Below, in pieces: positions 9,427-17,705 of a DNA stretch of 64,000 bases. The DNA comes from JACVRW01 sp963728495 (GTDB lineage: Bacteria; Actinomycetota; Thermoleophilia; Solirubrobacterales; Thermoleophilaceae). Under the pieces are notes generated by a model, which did not search any database, had not been told where the DNA came from, and was given only the letters and a program-made list of their open reading frames with translations. Each line of letters opens with the position of its first letter. Within the stretch, counting starts at the first letter, position 1. The translations under genes were made by a program, and so were the position numbers. Location of the stretch: positions 124,001 through 188,000 of the forward strand of contig CAVSKI010000006.1 in the NCBI GenBank assembly GCA_963728495.1, read 5' to 3'.

Positions 9427-10260
9427 CTAGAGGGCTGCCCACAGGTGCATGACGGCGTAGGAACGCCACGGACGCCAGGCCTTCCCCCCTGCGTCGGTGC
9501 TGTGACCAAGCCGCGCGAGCGCGTTTCGCAGGCCAACGTCTCCGGGCAGCCAGGCGTCGCGATCGCCCAGCGCGCGCATCGCGACGTAGGAGGCAGTCCA
9601 AGGGCCCACACCGCGAATGGCGCGCAGCGCGGACGGATCGGCGCCGGGGCTCAGATCGAGCCCGCCCTCGAGCGCCAACCGGGCCAGTGATCGCAGCGCC
9701 TCCCCGCGAGCGCGGGGGAAGGGAAAGAGCGCCGGGTCCGCGTTTGCGAACGCCGTAGCGGTGGGAAAGCGCCGAGTGAGGGGGTCCCCGCCGCGCAGCG
9801 GCTCCCCGAGCTGCCCGGCCAGGCGGCCCAGCACCGTCCGTGCGCCCGCCACCGAGATCTGCTGTCCCACGATGGCCCGCACGGCAAGCTCGAAACCGTC
9901 GACGGTGGAGGGCACGCGCAGTCCGGGCCGTCGCCGGACGAGCGGCCCGAGCACCGGGTCACGACCGAACTGAGCCTCCATGGCGGTGGGATCGGTGTCG
10001 AGGTCGAGCAGACGGCGGCATCGCGCCAGTGCGGCATCGCGATCGCCCTGATCCTCCAGCTCCAGCCGGCAGCGAACACCGTCGGCCTGCGGCGTGAGTT
10101 CGACGATCGCTCCGCCTCCGTCGAGCACCATCGAGCGGCGGTAGCTCAGCCCGTCGAGCGCCTCCACGCCCGGTATCGCCCGGGCGGCGAGGAAGGCGAT
10201 CAGCGCCTCGCCGTCGAACGGCGGGTGAGAGGGCCGGAGCAGCTCGACCGGGCCGCTCAC
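9427..10260 (-). CDS. alkA: DNA-3-methyladenine glycosylase II (AlkA-type HhH-GPD)
   Basis: A 277-residue protein. The C-terminal half carries the helix-hairpin-helix (LRAIRGVGPWTASYVAMRAL) and the following GDVGLRNAL segment, whose Asp is the catalytic residue in the HhH-GPD superfamily. The core marker VRAIVGQQISVAGARTVLGRLA is also present. The N-terminal part matches the AlkA N-terminal domain, without the Ada methyltransferase fusion common in actinobacteria. It excises alkylated bases in base-excision repair. It is 40 bases downstream of the RlmA-type gene on the same strand, so co-transcription is likely. Confidence 0.93.
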   Translation of the reverse strand: MSGPVELLRPSHPPFDGEALIAFLAARAIPGVEALDGLSYRRSMVLDGGGAIVELTPQADGVRCRLELEDQGDRDAALARCRRLLDLDTDPTAMEAQFGRDPVLGPLVRRRPGLRVPSTVDGFELAVRAIVGQQISVAGARTVLGRLAGQLGEPLRGGDPLTRRFPTATAFANADPALFPFPRARGEALRSLARLALEGGLDLSPGADPSALRAIRGVGPWTASYVAMRALGDRDAWLPGDVGLRNALARLGHSTDAGGKAWRPWRSYAVMHLWAAL

Positions 10261-10300
10261 GGCCCGGTGATTCGCCGCGTCCCGCTCCGAGCGCGCACGG

Positions 10301-11143
10301 TCATGGGCGCCGGCGTACTGAGATCTCGACGGAGGCCGTGACGGTCACCGGCTCCGGAAGGGCGCGCACCGCCTCGTCGAGGATCGCCGGGTCGGCATGT
10401 GCGCCGCTCGGGCCCATGGCCACCAGGTCGCGCACGCCCGCCTGCCCGAGCTCGAGGGTCCATTCGAGCTCCGACTCTAGGGCCGGCCCGAGGTGCGGAC
10501 CGAGCTTCGCGTCCAGGCGTTCGCGCTTGCGCTCGTCCACGCTGAGCAGATCGAGCGCCTCGACCAGCTCGATCAGGTGGCGGTCGGTGGGGATGACCAC
10601 GATCAACGCGCCGCCCGGCTGCAGCACGCGTGCGAGCTCGGGACCGTCGCGCGGCGCGAACACGCTCAGGGCCAGCGCCGCCGCCTGGTCTCGCACGGGC
10701 AGCGGGCGCCAGGCGTCGGCGGCCACGGCCCCGACGCGCTCGTGCGCGCGGGCCGCGCGCCGCAGCGCGTGCTTGGACAGGTCGAGCGCCAGCCCCGAAC
10801 GGCCGGGCAGACGGTCGAGCACCCTCGACAGGTACCAACCAGTGCCCGCCCCGAGGTCGAGGACGCTCCCGGCCGGCCCGTGCTCGAGCGTCCGCGCGGC
10901 GGTGGCGGCGAGCGTGTCGGCCAGCGGGTCGAAGTTCCCGGCACCGAGGAAGCGCTCGCGCGCCTCCACCATCTCGGCCGTGTCGGCGCTGCCGAGCTGA
11001 GCGTCGCCGGGCAGCAGGCTCAGGTAACCCTGGCGGGCGATGTCGAACGAGTGGCCGTTGGCGCATCTCACCGACGCCGCGCTCGTCTCCAGCGAGAGAC
11101 CACAATGAGGGCAGCGCAGGAGAGCCAGCACGTCGTCGAGCAT
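10301..11143 (-). CDS. rlmA: 23S rRNA (guanine-N1)-methyltransferase, RlmA/TlrB family
   Basis: A 280-residue protein. The N-terminal zinc finger has CPHCG at residues 11-15 and a second CANGHSFDIARQGYLSLLPG segment, the diagnostic zinc-ligand and linker pattern of RlmA(I)/RlmA(II). The SAM domain follows with SVLDLGAGTGWYLSRVL. Family members methylate N1 of G745 or G748 in 23S rRNA; TlrB gives tylosin resistance. Which nucleotide is targeted here cannot be decided. ATG 11143 is 18 bases from the divergent 119-aa gene. Confidence 0.9.
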   Translation of the reverse strand: MLDDVLALLRCPHCGLSLETSAASVRCANGHSFDIARQGYLSLLPGDAQLGSADTAEMVEARERFLGAGNFDPLADTLAATAARTLEHGPAGSVLDLGAGTGWYLSRVLDRLPGRSGLALDLSKHALRRAARAHERVGAVAADAWRPLPVRDQAAALALSVFAPRDGPELARVLQPGGALIVVIPTDRHLIELVEALDLLSVDERKRERLDAKLGPHLGPALESELEWTLELGQAGVRDLVAMGPSGAHADPAILDEAVRALPEPVTVTASVEISVRRRP

Positions 11144-11161
11144 CGGTGCCAGGATCCCACC

Positions 11162-11521
11162 ATGGGAAAGCGCAGCCGGCGGCGGGCCAAGGAGGACTCC
11201 CCGCCCGCCGCGTCCACCACCGACTACCCCGACGCCGAGGGCAACGTCCTCACCCTGCGCGACGAGCTGAGCGCCGGAACGCTGCGCAAGCTGAGCGATC
11301 TCGACGCCCGGCCCGCAGCCTCGGCCGAGGACCGTTGGCAGCGCCGCGCGGAGTTCCTATTCGAGCGCCTCGTGGTGCGCTGGGAGATCGCCGGGCTGCC
11401 GCTGGAGGGCCAGAAGGAGCTGCTGGGCCGCTACCGGATGGCGAGCTCGGACGAGCGGCAGCAGGTGCGGACGACGCTCGCCGAGCACCTGGCGGAGCGC
11501 CACCCCGAGGTCATGATCTAG
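11162..11521 (+). CDS. Hypothetical protein, charged helical (119 aa)
   Basis: ATG 11162 begins MGKRSRRRAKEDSPP, a basic N-terminus followed by a mostly helical, Arg/Glu-rich protein (EDRWQRRAEFLFERLVVRWEIAGLPLEGQKELLGRYRMASSDE). It has no membrane segment, signal or recognisable catalytic motif. It starts 18 bases from the divergent rlmA gene. Its stop is the TAG of a CTAG (11518-11521) that also provides the stop of the convergent SGNH gene. I do not recognise the family. Confidence 0.7.
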   Translation: MGKRSRRRAKEDSPPAASTTDYPDAEGNVLTLRDELSAGTLRKLSDLDARPAASAEDRWQRRAEFLFERLVVRWEIAGLPLEGQKELLGRYRMASSDERQQVRTTLAEHLAERHPEVMI

Positions 11522-12366
11522 GGAGCCCCCAACACCGGTTCGGGCTGACCCTTCATGGCCGCCGTACGCGCATCGCCCGCCGCGCGGGCCACGAGCGACA
11601 GTGGCGCCGCGGCCATCTCCACGAGCGACCGCAGCGCCGCGGCCACCGGCACCCGCGCGGCGGGCTGGCGGCGCGGCCGGCGTGGCTCGGGCCTGGGCTC
11701 GGGATCGGGTGGCTCGGGAATCTGCACGTTGGGGTTCTCCGGCGCCGGCAGCCCGCCCAGATCACCGCCCAGGAGACAGCCCTGCACCGCCTCGGCCAGC
11801 AGGCTCGCGCGAAACGCGTAGCCCTGTGCCGTGGCGTGGATGCGATCGCGCCCGAGCACCCCGGGGGTCGACATGGCGGCGGAGTGCCAGTCCATCACCT
11901 GCGCCCCGCTCTGTGCGGCGAAGGCCTCCACGACGGCGTTGAGCTCCGCGGTCGACGAGCCCCGTAGGTCGGGGCGGGCGATCGTCGCCACCACCATGCA
12001 GCGGCCGCCCGCCAACCCCTGCGCCGCCGCCAGGTTGGAGGCGAGAGTGGACGCGCTGAGATCGTTAGTACCCAGCGGAAACACGATCACCTCGTGGTCC
12101 GCGCGCAGCGTGGCTCCGAGCACGCGCAGCCCCGCGGAGCTCGAGCGGCTGCGCTCGGCATCGACCTCCACCGAGGCGCCGGCCAGCGCCTGGCGCAGGT
12201 ACGGACCCGAGCCCACCTCGAGGCTGTCGCCCACCACCAGCACCGGTCCGGGGGTGTCCTGCGCGCTCGCCGGAGCGGCGGAGAGGACCGCCGCTACAGC
12301 AAGAATGGCCGCCGTGAGCTTCCCGACGATCGAGTTCGCGGCCTTCTTTGTGGTCGTGTTCGTCAT
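11518..12366 (-). CDS. Secreted SGNH/GDSL hydrolase-like protein
   Basis: A 282-residue protein from ATG 12366 with a clear signal peptide (KKAANSIVGKLTAAILAVAAVLSAAPASAQ). SGNH blocks are visible: VVGDSLEVGSG (nucleophile Ser), PLGTNDLS (block III-type Asn) and DRIHATAQGY (Asp/His). A proline/arginine-rich linker and a basic C-terminal region follow, perhaps for wall attachment. Its 5' end overlaps the divergent MBOAT gene by about 53 bases, so the two promoters must lie inside each other's coding sequence. Together with that MBOAT protein it probably acts on acyl groups of envelope polysaccharide. Confidence 0.82.
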   Translation of the reverse strand: MTNTTTKKAANSIVGKLTAAILAVAAVLSAAPASAQDTPGPVLVVGDSLEVGSGPYLRQALAGASVEVDAERSRSSSAGLRVLGATLRADHEVIVFPLGTNDLSASTLASNLAAAQGLAGGRCMVVATIARPDLRGSSTAELNAVVEAFAAQSGAQVMDWHSAAMSTPGVLGRDRIHATAQGYAFRASLLAEAVQGCLLGGDLGGLPAPENPNVQIPEPPDPEPRPEPRRPRRQPAARVPVAAALRSLVEMAAAPLSLVARAAGDARTAAMKGQPEPVLGAP

Positions 12367-13714
12367 CTCGTGGGCGCTGATGCCCCATCCGCGGGCGTGG
12401 CGCCCGTTCATTCTGGTTGCTTCCTACGTCTTCTACGGCTGGATCGACTGGCGCTGGGTCCTGCTGCTGATCGCCTCCAGTGTCGTGAACACCGTGGCGG
12501 GCCAGGTGATAGCCCGCTCACCGTCTCAACAGACTCGCAAGCGCGCCGTGACCGCCGCGGTCGTTTTCGACCTCGGACTTCTCGGCGTCTTCAAGTACCT
12601 CGGCTTCTTCGTTGAAGAGATTGATGGTGCATTCAGCTCGATCGGGCTGGGCTCGCCGCTGCCGCTGCTGCAGATCGTGCTGCCGATCGGCATCTCGTTC
12701 TTCACCTTCCAGGCCATCTCCTACGTGGTCGACGTGTACCGCGGCGAGACCCGGGCGGCCTCGCTCGGTGACGTGGCGATCCTGCAGGCCTTCTTCCCCC
12801 ATCTCGTGGCCGGCCCGATCGTGCGAGCAAACGAGCTGCTTCCGCAGCTGCGCACCCCGCGCGATCCGCGCGAGGTGCTGGCCGGCCCCGGCCTATTTCT
12901 CATCGCGGGGGGCCTGCTCAAGAAGACGGTGGTCGCCGATGAGCTGGCCCGCAACATCGTCGATCCGGTGTTCAACGATCCCGGGGCGCATTCGGGGCCC
13001 GAGGTGGCGCTCGCCATCTACGGCTTCGCCGCACAGATCTACTGCGACTTCTCCGGCTACACAGACATGGCGATCGGGATTGCGCTGCTCCTGGGATTCC
13101 AGCTCCCCCAGAACTTCAACCGCCCGTACCTCGCCCTGAGCCTGCAGGATTTCTGGCGCCGCTGGCACATGACTCTGTCACGGTGGCTGCGCGACTACCT
13201 GTACATCCCGCTGGGCGGAAATCGCGATGGCGAGCGCCGTACCTACCGCAACCTCATGCTCACCATGCTGCTCGGCGGGCTGTGGCACGGAGCAGCCTGG
13301 ACCTTCCTGATCTGGGGCGGCATCCACGGGACCGCGCTCTCACTCGAGCGCTGGGCGCGCGCACGCTGGGAGGGGTTCCGCATGCCCGTGTGGCTCGCTT
13401 GGCTGATCACCTTCAACGTGGTCTGCCTGGCCTGGGTGTTCTTCCGCTCACCCGATCTGAGCACCGCCTTCGCGATGCTGGGGGGCCTGTTCGCCGGCGG
13501 CCCCTCCCCGCTCGTGACGGTCCCTATGGTTCTCCTGACCGTGGGTGCGATCGGCCTCCAGGCCGTGCCTGGCCGTAGTTGGGAAAAGGCGGAGGCTTGG
13601 CTGGTCACCCGACCCGTGGCCGCCCAGGGGATCGCGTTCGGCCTGCTGATAGTGGTCGCGGATGCCGCCGTCGGACAGGAGGGCGTGGCCCCGTTCATCT
13701 ACTTCCAGTTCTGA
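12314..13714 (+). CDS. MBOAT family O-acyltransferase (AlgI/PatA-like)
   Basis: About 466 residues with ten or more membrane segments. The family core is clear: FPHLVAGPIVRANELLPQ, YCDFSGYTDMAIGIALLLGFQLPQNFNRPY, LQDFWRRWHMTLSRWLRDYLYIPLGGNR and LLGGLWHGAAWTFLIWGGIHG, which holds the catalytic histidine. GTG 12314 (VSFPTIEFAAFF) fits the usual MSFPT-type N-terminus; ATG 12305 is possible. Such proteins pass acetyl groups across the membrane to alginate, peptidoglycan or teichoic acid, usually with an SGNH partner. Three SGNH proteins adjoin it here, two of them directly downstream. Confidence 0.93.
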   Translation: MSFPTIEFAAFFVVVFVISWALMPHPRAWRPFILVASYVFYGWIDWRWVLLLIASSVVNTVAGQVIARSPSQQTRKRAVTAAVVFDLGLLGVFKYLGFFVEEIDGAFSSIGLGSPLPLLQIVLPIGISFFTFQAISYVVDVYRGETRAASLGDVAILQAFFPHLVAGPIVRANELLPQLRTPRDPREVLAGPGLFLIAGGLLKKTVVADELARNIVDPVFNDPGAHSGPEVALAIYGFAAQIYCDFSGYTDMAIGIALLLGFQLPQNFNRPYLALSLQDFWRRWHMTLSRWLRDYLYIPLGGNRDGERRTYRNLMLTMLLGGLWHGAAWTFLIWGGIHGTALSLERWARARWEGFRMPVWLAWLITFNVVCLAWVFFRSPDLSTAFAMLGGLFAGGPSPLVTVPMVLLTVGAIGLQAVPGRSWEKAEAWLVTRPVAAQGIAFGLLIVVADAAVGQEGVAPFIYFQF

Positions 13715-13718
13715 GCCA

Positions 13719-14717
13719 GTGAATCCACGATCAAGCAGACACCTCACCATGCCGGCCGGCCGGGTGCTCGGCGTGGTGCTTATCGCCCTGCTCGTGGCGG
13801 CCCTCTTCAACTCGGAGGCGATCGTGCGGGCGGGGGAGAGCATGCAAGGGGGAAACACGCGCGACGTGGTGCTGTCGGTGGCCCGGCCGCTCGACGACGT
13901 GGCCGGTACGGTCGGCCTTCATCTGCCCCGAGAGGGATTCGACAAGGCCTTCGGCCAGGAGCCGAAGACGGCCGAGGGCACCGAGCTCGAGCAGGGATCC
14001 ACCGCGATCCTGCGTCAGGCCCCGAAGGGCAGGCGCGTCGAGAAGACCTTCCCGCAGCCCACCCCGACCAGCCCCATCGAGGTGTTCGTAACCGGGGACT
14101 CCCAGGCGCTGTTCATCGGCGAGCTGCTGACCGACGAGCTGCCCGACGACCTGTTCAACGTCGAGGTGAGCCCGCGCAATTCCACCGGCCTGACCAACCC
14201 CGAGTTCTTCAACTGGGAGATCAACGCCCAGCAGGAGGTCTCGACGCGACAGCCCGGAGCGGTGGTGATGATCATGGGCGGCAACGACGGCTTCAACGTG
14301 GTCGGCGAGGACGGTCAGCTGTACGGGCCGCAGGATCCGGAGTGGCAGACCGAGTACGCGCGCCGCGCCGCCGTGGTGATGCGCGAGCTCGGCTCGAACG
14401 GCAAGCGCCCGGTCTACTGGCTTCCGCCCCCCACGGCGCGCGATGAGACCTTCAACGGGATCTACCAGACCCAGAACCGCGCTATCGAGCAGGCCGCCGC
14501 GGCGGTGCCCGGCGTGCGCTACGTGGACATCTACAGCACGATCAACGACGGCCGCTACAGCGACGATCTCAAGATCGACGGCCGGAAGGTGCTGGCGCGC
14601 CAGTCCGACGGCGTGCACTTCTCGCGCGAGGGCGCAATCGTTCCCACCCGGCTCGTGGTCAAGGCGATGGCCAAGGACTACCGGGCACTGCGTGAGAACG
14701 GCGATGCGGCGCCTTAG
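13719..14717 (+). CDS. Membrane-anchored SGNH/DUF459-like hydrolase
   Basis: GTG 13719 lies 4 bases after the MBOAT stop; ATG 13749 is the alternative. A single N-terminal membrane anchor (GRVLGVVLIALLVAALF) precedes an extracytoplasmic domain. SGNH blocks are FVTGDSQALFIGE (Ser), MIMGGNDGFN (Asn) and SDGVHFSREG (Asp-x-x-His). The length and QSDGVHFSREGA ending resemble DUF459 proteins that sit beside MBOAT acyltransferases. The likely role is the periplasm-facing partner that transfers or removes acetyl groups on a surface glycan. It overlaps the next SGNH gene by 14 bases. Confidence 0.87.
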   Translation: MNPRSSRHLTMPAGRVLGVVLIALLVAALFNSEAIVRAGESMQGGNTRDVVLSVARPLDDVAGTVGLHLPREGFDKAFGQEPKTAEGTELEQGSTAILRQAPKGRRVEKTFPQPTPTSPIEVFVTGDSQALFIGELLTDELPDDLFNVEVSPRNSTGLTNPEFFNWEINAQQEVSTRQPGAVVMIMGGNDGFNVVGEDGQLYGPQDPEWQTEYARRAAVVMRELGSNGKRPVYWLPPPTARDETFNGIYQTQNRAIEQAAAAVPGVRYVDIYSTINDGRYSDDLKIDGRKVLARQSDGVHFSREGAIVPTRLVVKAMAKDYRALRENGDAAP

Positions 14718-15276
14718 TCAGGCTCTGGGCGTCCTCCTGCTCGCCCTTGCGCCGGCCGCACCGGCGAGCGCCGAGGGCTTGAGCCGCCGACTGCTCGTGA
14801 ACGGCGATTCGCTCGCCGTCGGCACCCAGCCCTACATCCCGCTCGCGCTGCGGCGCTGGAAGGTCACGCAGTCGACCGCCGTCAGCCGGCACGCCTACGA
14901 GGGCGCGAGCGTCATGCGCGCCTATGGGCGCGGGCTCCCCCGCGTGATCCACGTCAGCCTGGGCACCAACGACGACCCGCGCTCGGTGAGCGCCTTTCGC
15001 TCGGCAATTCGCGAGGTGATGGCCGTGGCCGGGCCGAGGCGCTGCGTGGTGTGGGCGAACATCGTGCGCCCACCGGTGGCGGGCGCGAGCTACGCGGGTT
15101 ACAACCGGGCACTCGCGCAGGAGTCACGACCGCGCCAGAACCTGCGCGTGGTCAACTGGGCCAGGCTGGTGAGCGAGAACTCGCACTGGCTCGCCGGTGA
15201 CGGCGTGCACGTTTCGGCCGAGGGCTACCAGGTGCGTGCCCGCACGGTGGCGCGCTCGGTGCGCCGCTGCCGCTGA
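14704..15276 (+). CDS. Secreted SGNH hydrolase-like protein (small)
   Basis: A 190-residue protein from ATG 14704 with signal peptide RRLSQALGVLLLALAPAAPASAEG. Its SGNH blocks are LLVNGDSLAVGTQ (Ser), SLGTNDDPR (Asn) and GDGVHVSAEGY (Asp/His). It is shorter than its two relatives at 11518 and 13719 and has no linker. The 14-base overlap with the preceding gene marks it as the last member of the MBOAT operon. Whether it is an esterase or transferase cannot be decided. Confidence 0.85.
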   Translation: MRRLSQALGVLLLALAPAAPASAEGLSRRLLVNGDSLAVGTQPYIPLALRRWKVTQSTAVSRHAYEGASVMRAYGRGLPRVIHVSLGTNDDPRSVSAFRSAIREVMAVAGPRRCVVWANIVRPPVAGASYAGYNRALAQESRPRQNLRVVNWARLVSENSHWLAGDGVHVSAEGYQVRARTVARSVRRCR

Positions 15277-15595
15277 GTCGATGACCGGCGTCTTGAAAAA
15301 GCGGGCAACCAAGATGGACGCGCCCGTGTTGTCGGCTTTGTGACTCTGCCGTAACGCGGTTTGGAGGCCGCTGTGGTCGATTTACCCCCGGTATAGGGGT
15401 GCAAAGCGACAATGCTCCTCACCGAGCGACCACGCCGAGCCCGCCCGACCGCGGGTGTTACATCACCGCTACGGAAGTGACGGCGCGGGCGGCGGTCTCC
15501 GACCCTGGTTGCTGCCGTTCAGGGCGCCGGCCCCGGCAGGCGGCCGCTCGCGCAGCGCCAGGCCCGCGCCAGCGGGCGAACCCGACCCAGCCCCA
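15277..15595. other. Intergenic region, no gene seen
   Basis: 319 bases between the small SGNH gene and YqgE. No open frame here looks like a protein. The only structured feature is the palindromic repeat at 15373-15410. The rest is GC-rich DNA without a recognisable RNA gene. Confidence 0.6.
15373..15410. repeat. Dispersed palindromic repeat, copy 1
   Basis: The sequence runs GTGGTCGATTTACCCCC, GGTAT, then AGGGGTGCAAAGCGAC. The arms are imperfect inverted repeats around ACCCC/GGGGT. A second copy with better-paired arms lies at 24195-24235, and the shared core is TTTACCCCCG..ATAGGGGTG. Both copies follow the end of a plus-strand gene, so a hairpin terminator or a REP-like element is possible. 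No T-run follows. Confidence 0.6.
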
Positions 15596-16124
15596 CTAAT
15601 TGAGCGAGGGGTCCGCCGGCATCGTGGAGAGCAGCCGGTAGCTGCCGCCCTTGCGCCGCAGGGCATCGGACCAGATGTCGCCGTCGGCGAAGGCGTCGCC
15701 GGCCTCCGCCGGCGTGACCACCCACGCCTCCTGCTCGAGCTCGTCGTCGAGCTGCCCGGGGCCCCAGCCCGTATATCCGGCGAATACGCGAATGCGCTGC
15801 AGCGAGGCGTTGTCGGCGTCTGGGTCGAGAGTGCCAACCGCTCCCACCACCCGAGTCCCGGCGTCGGCCGGATCGGCGAACTCGCCCAGGGCGACGACGG
15901 ACTGGGGCGCCACCGGCCCGCCGATGCGAACGACTTCCTCGTCGTCGGCCAGCTCCGCCAGCTGCGGAACAGCGTCGGCCACGTACATCTCGGACTCGCG
16001 ATTGAGTACCACGCCCATCGCGCCGTCCGGCGTGTGCTCGATCACCAATACGACCGTGCGGCGGAAGTAATCGTGCAGCAGCAGGCGCCGCGATCAGGAG
16101 GTGTCCACGCAGGCTGTCGGCCAT
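15596..16124 (-). CDS. yqgE: YqgE/AlgH family protein (UPF0301), one frameshift
   Basis: ATG 16124 begins MADSLRGHLLIAAP, the normal start of the family. The frame then moves by +1 near 16078; the rest (HDYFRRTVVLVIEHTPDGAMGVVLNRESEM ... IRVFAGYTGWGPGQLDDELEQEAW) is in the next frame to the stop at 15596. Deleting one base gives a 175-residue protein of normal length. The hallmarks GVVLNR, IGGPV and GYTGWGPGQL are all present. The biochemical role of the family is unsettled. The start is 18 bases from the divergent membrane gene at 16143. I read the shift as a probable base-insertion error. Confidence 0.85.
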
Positions 16125-16142
16125 GGCGGTTACATTCTCCCC

Positions 16143-16985
16143 ATGAACGCAAAGCTGGACACCGGTCGGGTCTTCGAGCGCATCTTCTCTTTCTACGGGA
16201 GCCAGTTCACGCTGCTGATCCCGGCGGCGCTGCTTCTGTTCATTCCAATTGCTCTTCTCAACGGGCTGCTGCTGTCGAGCGGAGGCCTTCTCCTGGGGCT
16301 GCTGAGCGGCGCGCTGAGCCTGATCGCCACGTTCTGGTACCAGGGCATGGTCGTCGAGGCCACGCGCGACATCCTCGACGGCCGGCGCGACCACACGATC
16401 GGATCGCTGTTCAGCTCGGCCGTCGCCGTTCATCGCGCCGCTGATCGCCGTCGGCATCCTGGCGGGAATCGGCATCGCGATCGGGTTCGTCCTGCTGATC
16501 ATCCCCGGCCTCTTCCTGCTCACCATCTGGGCGGTCATCGTCCCGGTGATCGTCATCGAGCGCGCGGGCGTTTTCGACTCCTTCGGGCGCAGCCACCAGC
16601 TCGTGCGCGGCAGCGGCTGGCAGGTATTCGGCGTAATCGTCGTGATCTTCCTGGTCACCTTCATAGTCCGGGCGATCATCGGACGCGATCATCGGCGGCA
16701 TCAGTGACGACTCCTTCGCCGGCTACGCCGTCGCCGACCTGATCGTCAACGTGATCCTGGTGCCGCTGAGCGCACTGGCGGCCACCGTCATGTACTTCGA
16801 GCTGCGCCGTGTGAAGGGCGACGCGCTGCCCGAAGAGGGGGGCGCGCCCTCGCCGCTGCCGCCACAGGAAGGGCCTCCGCCGGCCAGCGCACGTGTCCGA
16901 GCGGCCGCCCGAGCCCTCCGACGCGCCGCCCCAGGAGGGCGGCCCGGAAGCTCCACCGGCAGGGCCGCAGGCACCAGCTCGCTGA
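16143..16985 (+). CDS. Multi-pass membrane protein with three apparent +1 frameshifts
   Basis: ATG 16143 (MNAKLDTGRVFERIFSFYGSQ) starts a protein with hydrophobic segments FTLLIPAALLLFIPIALLNGLLL and LLSGALSLIATFWYQGMVVEATRDI. The frame shifts by +1 near 16428, 16684 and 16889. The restored sequence adds LIAVGILAGIGIAIGFVLLIIPGLFLL, FGVIVVIFLVTFIVRAIIG and an acidic proline-rich tail. The IIPGLFLLTIWAVIVPVIVIERAGVFDSFGRS stretch resembles DUF975/YciC-type glycerophosphoryl-diester-phosphodiesterase membrane domains. Three insertions restore register, and the stop (16983-16985) then overlaps the next ATG as TGATG, which supports an intact gene with sequence errors. Function unknown. Confidence 0.72.
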
Positions 16986-17701
16986 TGCGCGTCCTCTCCG
17001 TCGTCCACCACCGCAATGCGGCGGCGGGCGTCTTCGGCGAGCCGGCCCGGGTCGCCGGCCACCGGCTTGTCGAGTGGATTCCGCACGAGGAGGACCCGCC
17101 CGCGCTCGACGGGTTCGACGCCGCCATGGTCTTCGGCGCGTATGCGCAGGTCGACCAGCAGGACATCTATCCATGGCTGCGAGCGGAGAAGGAGCTGGTG
17201 CGGGCGCTGCTCGAGCGCGGAACGCCGCTGCTCGGCGTCTGTTTTGGATCCCAACTGCTGGCCGATGCCTGCGACGCGGTGGTTCGCCCGGCCGAGCGCC
17301 CCGAGATCGGCTGGAGCGAGATCGAGCTGACCCCCGAGGGGCGCGAGGACCCCGTGCTCGGCTTCCTGCCCGAGCGCTTCGAGGGTTTCGGCTACCACCA
17401 CTACGAGTGGCTGCTGCCGCCGGGCGCGGTCGCGCTTGCGCGCAGCGCGGCGTGCCTGCAGGCCTTTCGCCTCGAGGACCGGCCCGTCTGGGGAGTCCAG
17501 TTCCATCCCGAGGTCACGCACGCCGATCTCAGCTCGTGGCTCGACACCTGGCACGACGACCCGGGCGCGGTGGCCACGGGCCTCGATCCCGAGGCCATCC
17601 GCACCGAGAGCGCGGTGAAGATCGACGCCTGGAACGCGGTGGGACGGGGAATCTCGGCGCGCTTTCTCGCCGCTGCGGCGGGAACCCTGCTCGAGCGTTA
17701 G
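16985..17701 (+). CDS. Class I glutamine amidotransferase
   Basis: A 238-residue protein with the triad glutaminase signature: Cys in LLGVCFGSQLLAD, His and Glu in VQFHPEVTH. The fold is that of GMP-synthase/GuaA-like single-domain GATases, which release ammonia from glutamine for an unknown acceptor or hydrolyse a gamma-glutamyl compound. The start overlaps the membrane-protein stop (TGATG). It ends 4 bases before the convergent SDR gene. Two more C26 glutaminase-type genes lie within 4 kb, which links it to the gamma-glutamyl block by context. Confidence 0.88.
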   Translation: MRVLSVVHHRNAAAGVFGEPARVAGHRLVEWIPHEEDPPALDGFDAAMVFGAYAQVDQQDIYPWLRAEKELVRALLERGTPLLGVCFGSQLLADACDAVVRPAERPEIGWSEIELTPEGREDPVLGFLPERFEGFGYHHYEWLLPPGAVALARSAACLQAFRLEDRPVWGVQFHPEVTHADLSSWLDTWHDDPGAVATGLDPEAIRTESAVKIDAWNAVGRGISARFLAAAAGTLLER

Positions 17702-17705
17702 TCCT

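Noticed and set aside
15411..15595. Riboswitch or structured RNA upstream of YqgE
   Set aside because: The region is downstream of both flanking genes and matches no riboswitch core I can recognise.
16143..16985. Programmed ribosomal frameshifting in the membrane-protein gene
   Set aside because: Three +1 shifts without slippery sequences, and the same type of shift in seven unrelated genes, make sequence error the simpler explanation.
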